Assembly (NCBI GenBank): GCA_022241785.1
Contig: JAKOMP010000033.1
Coordinates: 1 to 49,803 of the forward strand
Direction: 5' to 3'
Length of the DNA: 49,803 nucleotides
Source of the DNA: Cyanocohniella sp. LLY
GTDB lineage: Bacteria > Cyanobacteriota > Cyanobacteriia > Cyanobacteriales > Nostocaceae
Positions within the stretch are counted from its first letter, which is position 1. Every line of letters starts with the position of its first letter. Under the pieces are notes generated by a model. That model ran no database searches. It was given only the letters and a program-made list of their open reading frames with translations, and was not told where the DNA came from. The position numbers and the translations under genes are program-made. This document shows, one piece after another, positions 7,450-15,631 of the stretch.

Positions 7450-7602
7450 TTAATAGTCATTATCAGCCACACAAATCCCTTTACATTTAATACCGTTTGT
7501 AGCGGTGCGCTGACAATGAGAGCATAGAACTTTTTCGTTTTCTGTTTGTTTATTAGTGCTTCCCTGTAATTTATCTTTTTCAGCCTGGATTTTGACAGTC
7601 AT
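7450..7602 (-). CDS. Cys-rich 50-residue small protein
   Basis: A 50-residue ORF with ATG at 7602 and TAA at 7450-7452. The N-terminal half is polar and helical (MTVKIQAEKDKLQGSTNKQT). The C-terminal half has four cysteines and a His: CSHC (27-30), then C40 and C44 in TNGIKCKGICVADNDY. A CxxC plus CxxxC layout suggests a small metal-binding or disulfide knuckle. I recall similar short proteins in heterocystous cyanobacteria but cannot name the family. The biased, low-stop reading frame and patterned cysteines argue that it is real. No strong Shine-Dalgarno precedes it. Confidence 0.6.
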   Translation of the reverse strand: MTVKIQAEKDKLQGSTNKQTENEKVLCSHCQRTATNGIKCKGICVADNDY

Positions 7603-7742
7603 AAGAATAGAGAATCTTTTGCTGTTTACATTTTACAAGTCACAATCTCATACTGCCATTGCACACGTGACATACGTCTAACTCACCGATACAACCCGAC
7701 AATTGCAGCAAAACCTGTGGTTCGCGGCGTGACAAGAGAGGG

Positions 7743-8183
7743 TTACTTCGGCGGTTTTTTGTGTTGTGAAATCGAGAGGGTATAGTTATGCTGCTGTTGC
7801 AATAAATTACCCACATGTAGTGAATATTCTCCTTCCTGCCAATAACCAGATAATTCCGGTTTACTACCAGAGTAATCATCGGCTAACACACAGAAACGTC
7901 CTCCAGGCCCATTAATTAGCAGTGTTGGCTGTCCAGGACCGTCAACTGTTAATCGTAAGTAAGGCTGTGGCTTGGTTAACTCAATGATGTGATTAGGTTC
8001 TTGAGCAATGTTGCCACAACTACTAGAAACTGTCCCACCAGATGTGCCATTTAAAACTAGTGGATCTGAAGGTAACTTGGGATTAATTTGGAGCCGTGGG
8101 ACTTTGGCCAAATTAGCCTCAGTAAGTGCCAAAGTCATTGCCAAAGCCATAGGAACAACCGTAAGTAGCCTTAGCTTATTCAT
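7743..8183 (-). CDS. Secreted hypothetical protein
   Basis: A 146-residue protein with an N-terminal signal peptide (MNKLRLLTVVPMALAMTLAL, cleavage likely near ALTEANLAK). The mature part is beta-rich with a Cys pair (CGNIAQ near 57 and RFCVLAD near 97). It has the pattern LRLTVDGPGQPTLLINGPGGRFCVLADDYSGSKPELSGYWQEGEYSLHVG, shown here only as the two ends LRLTVDGPG and GEYSLHVG. That style resembles pre-peptidase or bacterial-Ig-like carbohydrate or calcium-binding domains in cyanobacterial exoproteins. Function is unknown. It is probably periplasmic or extracellular and monocistronic. Confidence 0.7.
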   Translation of the reverse strand: MNKLRLLTVVPMALAMTLALTEANLAKVPRLQINPKLPSDPLVLNGTSGGTVSSSCGNIAQEPNHIIELTKPQPYLRLTVDGPGQPTLLINGPGGRFCVLADDYSGSKPELSGYWQEGEYSLHVGNLLQQQHNYTLSISQHKKPPK

Positions 8184-8312
8184 AATTATTTATGCTCCTG
8201 ACTATTTTGAAAGCAATATATAAATAAATAGTCTGATATAAAAGACGATAACAATTTGCCTATGTTCCTCAGTAATTAGTCATTGGGGACTAGAGGCTAG
8301 GAAGTTTTTCCG

Positions 8313-8341
8313 CTTATCCCCAGAGGGGCCCCGAGTTCCCC
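8313..8341. repeat. Dispersed repeat with CCCC-AGA-GGGG hairpin, copy 1
   Basis: The stretch beginning CTTATCCCCAGAGGGG and ending GAGTTCCCC matches 31623-31653 with one substitution and one 1-base gap. It lies in the leader of the membrane-protein gene that follows. A heptamer-type remnant (ACTAGAGGCTAGG) lies just before it at about 8289. Confidence 0.55.
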
Positions 8342-8414
8342 ATCTCCCAACCTCCCCCAACCGGATTTGGTAGATTTATTGATGAACTAATGTTTTAGTA
8401 TGAAGGATAAAAAA

Positions 8415-8759
8415 ATGAATCCTCAACCCGAAGAAGACTTGCAACGTCGCCTGCAAAACTTAGAGTCAGAAATCAACTCTAAATCCTTAAACGTGGGTCA
8501 ACAACCAGAAAAAACCCAAACATCGCAGTCTGATTTTCTCAATGTTAAATCGCATTTCGTAAAACTGCGGCTTTGGTTTACTAACTTGTCTGGCACAACC
8601 AAACTGATAGTGGCTGGAGTGGGGGCGCTATTGGGCCTAGCGATGCTACAAACAGTGCTGAAACTAGTTACTTCTGTAGTTAGTCTGGCACTAATAGGTT
8701 TCTTAGTGTATCTTGGATACAAATTTTTTGTATCTGGTAACTTTCAAAATAAGCAATAG
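8415..8759 (+). CDS. Coiled-coil membrane protein, hypothetical
   Basis: A 114-residue protein whose N-terminal third is polar and helical (EEDLQRRLQNLESEINSK, likely coiled coil). A basic region follows (about 45-58), then two hydrophobic helices (about 65-82 and 84-104, the second VVSLALIGFLVYLGYKFFV). I prefer ATG 8415 because AAGGA lies 7 bases upstream; ATG 8400 in the same frame would add MKDKK. It precedes the RDD/pentapeptide gene by 54 bp in the same direction and may be cotranscribed with it. The family is not recognised by name. Confidence 0.65.
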   Translation: MNPQPEEDLQRRLQNLESEINSKSLNVGQQPEKTQTSQSDFLNVKSHFVKLRLWFTNLSGTTKLIVAGVGALLGLAMLQTVLKLVTSVVSLALIGFLVYLGYKFFVSGNFQNKQ

Positions 8760-8813
8760 TCTATTTTAACTGTGCCGAGAGCAAGGTAAAAATAAATACA
8801 AAGGAATTATGCA

Positions 8814-10958
8814 ATGGCGACCCCAATTGTGAGGAGAAAGACTAGTCAATCTAGCCAGCCAAAAGAACCGGAAACAGCCCATTCATTGCCCTTAAATACC
8901 AGGCGTCTTGCTGCTTGGGCAACAGAAATTACACTGGTGGTGGTCAGTGGGTTAGTTCCCTTTGGACTAGGTGTATATGCCAATTCCAGAAGCGATGTCA
9001 ATCGAGTGCCGCTGCATCCAGTGCTAGTAGTCACAGAAAGAGCGATCGCCCGACCTTTAGCATTACCTGTGACTCACAGCATTCGCAACGTCGCCGCCCC
9101 GACGAATTTTTTGTGGCTCATCGCTTTATTAGCACCTGTAACGCTTTCATGGTGGCAATTATACTTATTAGCTAAATCAGGGAGTACTATTCCCAAGCGC
9201 AAGTTTGGTGTCCGAGTGGTCAACGAGCAAGGCCAGTCTCCCGGTTTAGCTGCTGCTGTGGCGCGGGAAGGAATTGGTCGCTGGACTGTACCTGTTTCCA
9301 TTGCCTACATTCTTTGGCGCTACAGCTTTGCTTTTCCCAATTTAGGACTATTCACATTTTTGGCTGTCTTGATGGTTTTGGGGGAAGGAATAGCTTTGCC
9401 ATCACGTCGGGGTCGTCGCGCACTCCATGATTGGTTGGCAGGTACTTATACTATAGATGCCAGTCAGGCTTTACCATCGCCAACTACAGCTAATGCTGAG
9501 GGTGAACAGCAGCCAGAGCAATTAAACCCAGTATCTATGGCCATGCTCACAGGGGAAACTACAAATACCCCGAACCTGTGGCGACGAATGCGGCAAAATC
9601 CCAGCCTGACGCTGTTTGCTGTAGCTCTGAGCAGTATGATTGCTGTGCTGGGGACTTTGGTTGCTACCCAAGTTTATATCCAAACACAGCAGACCCGCCG
9701 AGAAGTCAAGCAAATTAATAGCCAAAAGTTTCTCGCATTCGTAGAAAAATTAAGTCCCAGTTCTGGCGCTACCACCGAGGAACGTCAAGGTTTAATTCTG
9801 GCTATGGGTAGTCTCAATGACACCCAATCCATCCAATTTCTGACGGATCTTCTGGTTAAAGAAACTAACCCCATCCTCATCAATACAATTCAACAAGCGT
9901 TAACAAGTGTCGGCCCCAAAGCCATCCCCGAATTAAACAACAAAAATCAGTTTTTAGCAGGTGAACTAGATTCTGTGGGTAGCAATCCATCCCCAGAGAG
10001 GGAATTGCGACAACAGCGATTACACATGAACCAGCAGACAATTAACAAAATTCTCAGCGTTCACAGTGGTCAAACCGCAGGACTGGATCTCAGTCGCATC
10101 CAATTAGGTCAAAGTGGTACCCCAGGGACTTCCTTTTTTAACTTGGTTTTAGACAACGTTGATTTGTCGGGAGTTAACTTCAAGTCAGCCAACCTTAACC
10201 AAGCCAGCTTTAAGAACAGTCGCTTCCGGGGTGCTGGTGCAGATGGACGGTGGGATACCTATGATGATGAAATAGCTGATTTGAGCCAAGCTCAAATGAA
10301 ACAAGCCAACTTTACTGATGCTAATCTCAGTCGAGTCGTCATGAATCGGAGCGATTTAAGCCGCGCTACCCTCAATAGGGCCAACTTATCCCATGCGCGA
10401 CTAATTGGCACCGATCTCAGCAGCACCCAGCTAGTAGGGGCTGATTTTCGGAGTGCAGTTTTAGAAAATGCCAGCTTAACTGGCGCTGATTTAGGTGATG
10501 CAAAATTCAACGAAGCGAATTTGTCCGCTGCTCGTTTAACTCGGGCGATCGCCATCGGTACACAATTATCTTATGCCAATTTAACTAGTACTGATTGGCG
10601 AGGAGCCGATTTATCTGGAGCTTACTTAGATAGGGCAAATCTTAGTAATGCCAACCTGAGTGCAACTCGTTTAACTGGCGCTGTATTACGCTCCGCGAGA
10701 TTGGAAAATAGCAACTTACAAAATGCTGACCTGAGTTTTGTTGATTTACGCGGGGCCAATGTCGCAGGTGCTGATTTTCAAGGAGCAATTATTGCTCCTG
10801 CTAGACAAAACCCAGAAGATCAATTTGTGCAAATGCCAGAGATCGGCTCAATATCTGCTGTTGTCAGAGGAGTTGATTTTTCTCAAGCCAAAAATTTAGA
10901 TACTAGGCAATTAGCTTACATCTGTACTCAAGGCGGGATTCATCCCCGTTGTCCGTAG
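8814..10958 (+). CDS. RDD-domain and pentapeptide-repeat membrane protein, HglK-like
   Basis: A 714-residue protein in three parts. The N-terminal RDD-type membrane domain (about 27-220) has several helices and the segment PKRKFGVRVVNEQG. A further helix lies near 265-285 with a short linker. The C-terminal half (about 440-690) is made of A(D/N)LXX pentapeptide repeats such as ANLSHARLIG and ADLSGAYLDR, forming a quadrilateral beta helix. The size and order match HglK, the Anabaena protein needed to deposit glycolipids in the heterocyst envelope. That match rests on architecture and memory, so I give no symbol. It would sit in the cytoplasmic membrane. Confidence 0.75.
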   Translation: MATPIVRRKTSQSSQPKEPETAHSLPLNTRRLAAWATEITLVVVSGLVPFGLGVYANSRSDVNRVPLHPVLVVTERAIARPLALPVTHSIRNVAAPTNFLWLIALLAPVTLSWWQLYLLAKSGSTIPKRKFGVRVVNEQGQSPGLAAAVAREGIGRWTVPVSIAYILWRYSFAFPNLGLFTFLAVLMVLGEGIALPSRRGRRALHDWLAGTYTIDASQALPSPTTANAEGEQQPEQLNPVSMAMLTGETTNTPNLWRRMRQNPSLTLFAVALSSMIAVLGTLVATQVYIQTQQTRREVKQINSQKFLAFVEKLSPSSGATTEERQGLILAMGSLNDTQSIQFLTDLLVKETNPILINTIQQALTSVGPKAIPELNNKNQFLAGELDSVGSNPSPERELRQQRLHMNQQTINKILSVHSGQTAGLDLSRIQLGQSGTPGTSFFNLVLDNVDLSGVNFKSANLNQASFKNSRFRGAGADGRWDTYDDEIADLSQAQMKQANFTDANLSRVVMNRSDLSRATLNRANLSHARLIGTDLSSTQLVGADFRSAVLENASLTGADLGDAKFNEANLSAARLTRAIAIGTQLSYANLTSTDWRGADLSGAYLDRANLSNANLSATRLTGAVLRSARLENSNLQNADLSFVDLRGANVAGADFQGAIIAPARQNPEDQFVQMPEIGSISAVVRGVDFSQAKNLDTRQLAYICTQGGIHPRCP

Positions 10959-10962
10959 AGTA

Positions 10963-10992
10963 GGGGCTAGAGGCTAGAGGCTAGAGGCTAGA
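10963..10992. repeat. Tandem heptamer repeat (AGGCTAG)
   Basis: About four tandem copies of a 7-bp unit, GGGGCTAG then AGGCTAG three times, a few bases after the stop of the pentapeptide gene. This is the short tandemly repeated repetitive (STRR) type known from heterocystous cyanobacteria. Shorter remnants of the same unit occur at about 7196, 8289, 11802, 29393 and 31506. Confidence 0.8.
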
Positions 10993-11139
10993 GTAATGGG
11001 GATTGCTGTCCCTGCTTCTTCCCCTCTACAGCCCTTCAATAATTTCCTTGCCATTACCCATTACTTATTTATCAGTAATAGCGATAATATAAGTATTCAA
11101 ACGAACCGTTAACTTCAAGATGGTGTGAGGCGTGTGGCA

Positions 11140-11643
11140 ATGAAACATATTCTATGTTTGGTTTCGTTTTTGACAGCTGGCTCAGTCTTGAGTTTGGCTA
11201 TGAACTTTCAACCAGCACAGGCTCAAGTCGCTTACGGTAGCTATGTTGGTGTCGGGCCAACTGTTGGTCTTACTGATGGGGTTCAAGTCGGTGGAGTTGT
11301 AGCGGCTCGTTATAAGCTTTTAGAATCTCCTCTCTCTTTCCGCGCTCAAGCTTTGGTTGGCAGAAATACAGCTATTGTACCCACGGTTTCTTACGATGTC
11401 CCGATAAATTGGCAAACTGATGCTTACTTGGGCGCTGGTTTAGTTTTGGCTGGTGGTGATAGAGATAATTCTTCTCCGGTGGGAAATAAAATCAGTTTTG
11501 CTTTACAACCAGGTATCGATTACATTGTCCCCAATAGTAATACTGTGATTTTTGGTAACGCCATTATTGCTTTTGATGCCTATCGTGGAGGTGGTGGCGG
11601 TGCCGCTATTTCTGTACAAGGCGGTGTGGGTTATAGATTTTGA
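11140..11643 (+). CDS. Outer-membrane beta-barrel-like secreted protein
   Basis: A 167-residue protein with a clear signal peptide (MKHILCLVSFLTAGSVLSLA, cleavage after PAQAQ near 29). The mature part is Gly-rich and beta-strand-like, ending in GGVGYRF. The terminal Phe is the usual signal for outer-membrane barrel insertion. It is small, so an eight-stranded barrel is plausible. I choose ATG 11140; GTG 11125 in the same frame is possible but would push the basic n-region away from the start. No partner gene is adjacent. Confidence 0.7.
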   Translation: MKHILCLVSFLTAGSVLSLAMNFQPAQAQVAYGSYVGVGPTVGLTDGVQVGGVVAARYKLLESPLSFRAQALVGRNTAIVPTVSYDVPINWQTDAYLGAGLVLAGGDRDNSSPVGNKISFALQPGIDYIVPNSNTVIFGNAIIAFDAYRGGGGGAAISVQGGVGYRF

Positions 11644-11667
11644 GAATTTAAAGCATGTAAGTTTATC

Positions 11668-11759
11668 AGGACTTACGTAACCAACCACGTATTTTCGTCA
11701 TTGCGACCGTAGGGAAGCAATCTCAAAGCCTTTATTTTCATGACGAGTGCGTAAGTCCT
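11668..11759. repeat. 92-bp MITE-like element with 10-bp terminal inverted repeats
   Basis: AGGACTTACG at 11668-11677 is repeated inverted (CGTAAGTCCT) at 11750-11759. The interior carries GTCATTGCGACC...GAAGCAATC, a motif also seen near 4618-4645 and, inverted, near 49673-49700. There is no ORF. Its structure fits a non-autonomous insertion element common in Nostocales. Confidence 0.65.
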
Positions 11760-11814
11760 ATTTATTTTTAATAGCCTAGAAACTGAAAGAATATTTCTTT
11801 TTAGGGGCTAATTT

Positions 11815-13049
<1,235 letters not shown>

Positions 13050-13138
13050 GTAATTTTATTTTTTACTAGTTTTTAATACTACGAAAAATATCGCCTGTAC
13101 TGAGAGCGCTGTTGGTATTAGTGTTAAGATAGATAACA

Positions 13139-13277
13139 GATTCGGTTCTAGTGGGGGTCAGCTACTAGAGGTAAAGGGGAAAGATCGGTGTAAATCCGGC
13201 ACTGTCCCGCAACTGTGAAGGTAAAGCAAAAGATCAAACATCTTTTGAGTTTCCCAGTCAGAACGCCCGCCGAAGTA
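13139..13277 (+). promoter_or_regulatory. Cobalamin (AdoCbl) riboswitch
   Basis: The B12 aptamer core is recognisable: GGGAAAGATCGGTGTAAATC near 13178, then CCGGCACTGTCCCGCAACTG, and the 3' AGTCAGAACGCCCGCC near 13256. An 8-bp hairpin CAAAAGAT/ATCTTTTG lies in the variable arm at about 13228-13248. The leader ends about 37 bases before ATG 13315, so control of translation start is likely; I see no T-run terminator. It should shut down the DUF1636 and cobK genes when B12 is plentiful. Confidence 0.92.
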
Positions 13278-13314
13278 AGTATACTGATAAATTCTACACA
13301 TCTGCGAGGTACAG

Positions 13315-13725
13315 ATGACTGCTGCTCATACTGCCAATACTAATTCTTTGGGTGTAGCCACCCATACTTTATTTGTTTGCAAAACCTGCGCTAGCGTTTG
13401 GGAAAATGGAAAACGTCTAGGTGAAAGCGGGGGTGAAAAATTACTCAAGAATCTTCAAGATTTAGCACAAAATTGGGAATTACGAGATAAATTCCCCATT
13501 CAAGAAGTTGAATGTATGAGTGCTTGTAATCGTTCTTGTGTTGTCGCCTTTGCTAGTAATGGCAAATTAACATATTTATTTGGTGATTTAGCCGTTGATG
13601 GCAGTGCATCTGCTGTATTAGACTGTGCCAGTCAATATTACGCTAAACCTGATGGTTTATTACCTTGGTCAGAAAGACCAGAACCACTGAAGAAAGGAAT
13701 TTTAGCGAAAATTCCCCCATTCTAG
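13315..13725 (+). CDS. DUF1636 metal-binding protein under B12 riboswitch control
   Basis: A 136-residue soluble protein with five conserved cysteines: CKTC at 22-25 and CMSACNRSC with Cys67, Cys71 and Cys75. The layout is similar to thioredoxin-like [2Fe-2S] ferredoxins, and DUF1636 proteins are commonly annotated as metal-binding. It is the first gene after the cobalamin riboswitch and 43 bp before cobK, so it probably serves B12 synthesis or cobalt handling, possibly as an electron donor. That role is inference from context. ATG 13315 has GAGGT about 6 bases upstream. Confidence 0.8.
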   Translation: MTAAHTANTNSLGVATHTLFVCKTCASVWENGKRLGESGGEKLLKNLQDLAQNWELRDKFPIQEVECMSACNRSCVVAFASNGKLTYLFGDLAVDGSASAVLDCASQYYAKPDGLLPWSERPEPLKKGILAKIPPF

Positions 13726-13768
13726 ATAATAGAAAACTGTACCCAGAAAAACAACCCCAGAGAAAACT

Positions 13769-14563
13769 ATGGTAATGCGTGTTTTAATTCTGGGTGGAAC
13801 CAGTGATGCTACAGAATTAGCTGCTAAAGTAGCGACGATGCCAGGAATTGAGGCAATTACTTCTTTAGCTGGTCGTACCCGTGAACCATCAGTTCCCTTG
13901 GGTGATTGGCGAATTGGGGGTTTTGGTGGTGTAGCTGGACTAGCTAAGTATCTCCGGCAAATGAAAATTGATTTGTTGATTGATGCTACCCACCCCTTTG
14001 CTAATCAAATTGCTTGGAATGCAGCAGAAGCCGCCACAGAAGCTAATGTACCCCGGTTGAAATTGATTCGCCAACCTTGGGAAAAGGTAAGTGGCGATCG
14101 CTGGATCGAAGTGGAAGATATTCAAGCCGCAGCCGCAGCTTTAGTAAATCAGGCAAACCGGGTATTTTTAACTATTGGTAGGCAAGAAATTCCGGCTTTT
14201 ACTCACCTGCAAGAAATTTGGTTTGTGATGCGAATGATTGACCCTCCGCAAGCAAATGCCTTAGTACCACCGGGGATAATTTTGTGCGATCGCGGGCCTT
14301 TTTACTTGCATAATGAGCGGGAAATTTTGATTCACCACAACATTGATACTATCGTTAGCAAAAATAGCGGTGGTGATGCTACCTATGCCAAAATTGTGGC
14401 AGCACGGGAATTGGGACTCAAAGTAGTCATGGTAAATCGTCCTGTGACACCTCCAGGAGAGCAAGTTACGGATGTTGATGATGTTCTAGTATGGCTTTCT
14501 CAGAAGTTACAGGAATCCGGTGGGACTACCCAAACCAATCAGATGCTATCAAACTGGGATTAG
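13769..14563 (+). CDS. cobK: CobK, precorrin-6A/cobalt-precorrin-6A reductase
   Basis: A 264-residue NAD(P)H-dependent reductase of corrin-ring synthesis. Signatures: the N-terminal nucleotide loop RVLILGGTSDATELA (4-18), IDATHPFANQI (about 70-80), TIGRQEIPAF (about 137) and DTIVSKNSGGDATYAKI (about 208). The length is usual for CobK/CbiJ. ATG 13769 gives MVMRVLIL; the second ATG (13775) is equally possible. It shares the B12-riboswitch leader with DUF1636. No other cob/cbi gene is directly attached, as is usual in cyanobacteria, where the B12 pathway is scattered. Confidence 0.93.
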   Translation: MVMRVLILGGTSDATELAAKVATMPGIEAITSLAGRTREPSVPLGDWRIGGFGGVAGLAKYLRQMKIDLLIDATHPFANQIAWNAAEAATEANVPRLKLIRQPWEKVSGDRWIEVEDIQAAAAALVNQANRVFLTIGRQEIPAFTHLQEIWFVMRMIDPPQANALVPPGIILCDRGPFYLHNEREILIHHNIDTIVSKNSGGDATYAKIVAARELGLKVVMVNRPVTPPGEQVTDVDDVLVWLSQKLQESGGTTQTNQMLSNWD

Positions 14564-14661
14564 CTACTTCTGGAATATGCCGATTAACCTCCTCTTTTCA
14601 ATAAACAAAGCAAGTAATATAACTTATCCGAAAAAGCTAATTTAAATTGAAATTACTTCAC

Positions 14662-15054
14662 TTATTTAAACTCTAGCAAACCTAAATCTATCGCCCTTTG
14701 CCATGCTGCTTCAAAATCAATTCCTTGTTTGTTAGCAATATATAAAAATACGATAGCTGCTGACCGAATGGCATTATCACAATGTATAAGCATGGGTTTC
14801 GGCAGTTCTTTAATTATCTGAAATATCTCAAAGGCAGCTTGATGGGTAATTTCTTCAACTTTTGTCGGATAATTAATATATGTTAATCCGAAAAATTCCA
14901 TTTTTTCTTGTTCATGATCGAGTAAGTCTGTTTCATCTGGCGAACGAAGATTAATTACAGACTTATAACCATCATCAGCAATTAATTGGAATTGTTGTGG
15001 TGTAATTTGGCCCGCGATCGCTAACTCATGATTAATCTTCCTGACTACAGTCAT
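14662..15054 (-). CDS. DUF442/dual-specificity-phosphatase-like protein
   Basis: A 130-residue protein of the protein tyrosine phosphatase fold. The order is ITPQQFQLIADDGYKSVINL, RSPDE, YPTKVEEIT, then the P-loop region MLIHCDNAIRSAAIVFLY. The loop reads C-DNAI-R-S, with Cys and Arg four residues apart as in DUF442 relatives (usual form HCRSGTRS). The Gly and Thr of that loop are replaced, so phosphatase activity is uncertain. I take ATG 15054 (MTVVRKINHELAIAGQ) over 15111, since the family begins there. It is followed on the other side by cobK (convergent). Confidence 0.7.
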   Translation of the reverse strand: MTVVRKINHELAIAGQITPQQFQLIADDGYKSVINLRSPDETDLLDHEQEKMEFFGLTYINYPTKVEEITHQAAFEIFQIIKELPKPMLIHCDNAIRSAAIVFLYIANKQGIDFEAAWQRAIDLGLLEFK

Positions 15055-15141
15055 TGTACTAACCTTTTCAGTAATAGATAAAGTCGCCAATTCACTGAAA
15101 ATCCAGCACATGTGAATTATTACCCAACTAACAAAGACCTT

Positions 15142-15318
15142 TTAATGGTGCTTTTTATCAGATGGATCTCCCTCAAAAGGTTGTACTCCTGTTTCTGGAT
15201 AATCATCATCTCTAGGGCTAAAAATTTTATTAACTGCTTCTGAGATGTAATTAATTAACTGCTGAAAAATATTTATTATTGATTGCATTTTTTGCAGTGC
15301 TATTCTAGGAATAGACAT
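15142..15318 (-). CDS. Small 58-residue protein
   Basis: An ORF from ATG 15318 to TAA 15142-15144. It reads MSIPRIALQKMQSIINIF and then a helical segment QQLINYISEAVNKIFSPRDD, ending in DDDYPETGVQPFEGDP. I recall short cyanobacterial proteins with an amphipathic helix followed by the DDDYP-x-x-GVQPF-x-G-x-P signature, but I do not know a function. The hydrophobic helix suggests membrane contact. It lies 87 bp upstream of the phosphatase-like gene on the same strand. Confidence 0.6.
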   Translation of the reverse strand: MSIPRIALQKMQSIINIFQQLINYISEAVNKIFSPRDDDYPETGVQPFEGDPSDKKHH

Positions 15319-15631
15319 AAAATGGTTTACTTAAAAGCACCTAGCCCGGGCGATTATAAAGATGCCTCCGGCACGCTACGCGGTAAGCGGAGCTATGCCC
15401 TTTAGGGCTTTACGCGGCTATACAAACTAAGTCCGCGGCTCGACTGACTTGTACTGAGCCTTGTCGAAGTAGCTTCGCCGAACGTCCTGGGCGGAAAGCA
15501 CGGAAAATCAAGGTTTTACCTGTGTAGTAGCCGTGACTTCCAGTCGCCTGGTGCAAGATGTAAGTTAAATGTACGACAAGAATTTGAGGAACTTGTGAAG
15601 AAATGATCTAATTTGCAGATTTATAGCGCTA
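15319..15631. repeat. 313-bp gene-free stretch with REP-like palindromic repeat
   Basis: The core at 15373-15417 (ACGCTACGCGGTAAGCGG, then AGCTATGCCCTTTAGGGC) has relatives at 33072-33113 and 49604-49647. GCCCTTTAGGGC forms a hairpin. A second repeat-like part (ACTTGTACTGAGCCTTGTCG) lies near 15448. The rest shows no ORF with a credible start. Confidence 0.65.

Noticed and set aside
7333-7527. 64-codon plus-strand frame
   Set aside because: Starts inside an inverted-repeat end and is antisense to the Cys-rich small gene, which has a better pattern.
10963-10992. CRISPR array
   Set aside because: The unit is a 7-bp tandem repeat with no spacers; no cas gene is in the window.
15340-15560. Transposase fragment in the GC-rich gene-free stretch
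   Set aside because: Only repeat motifs are recognisable; no frame of useful length shows transposase motifs.
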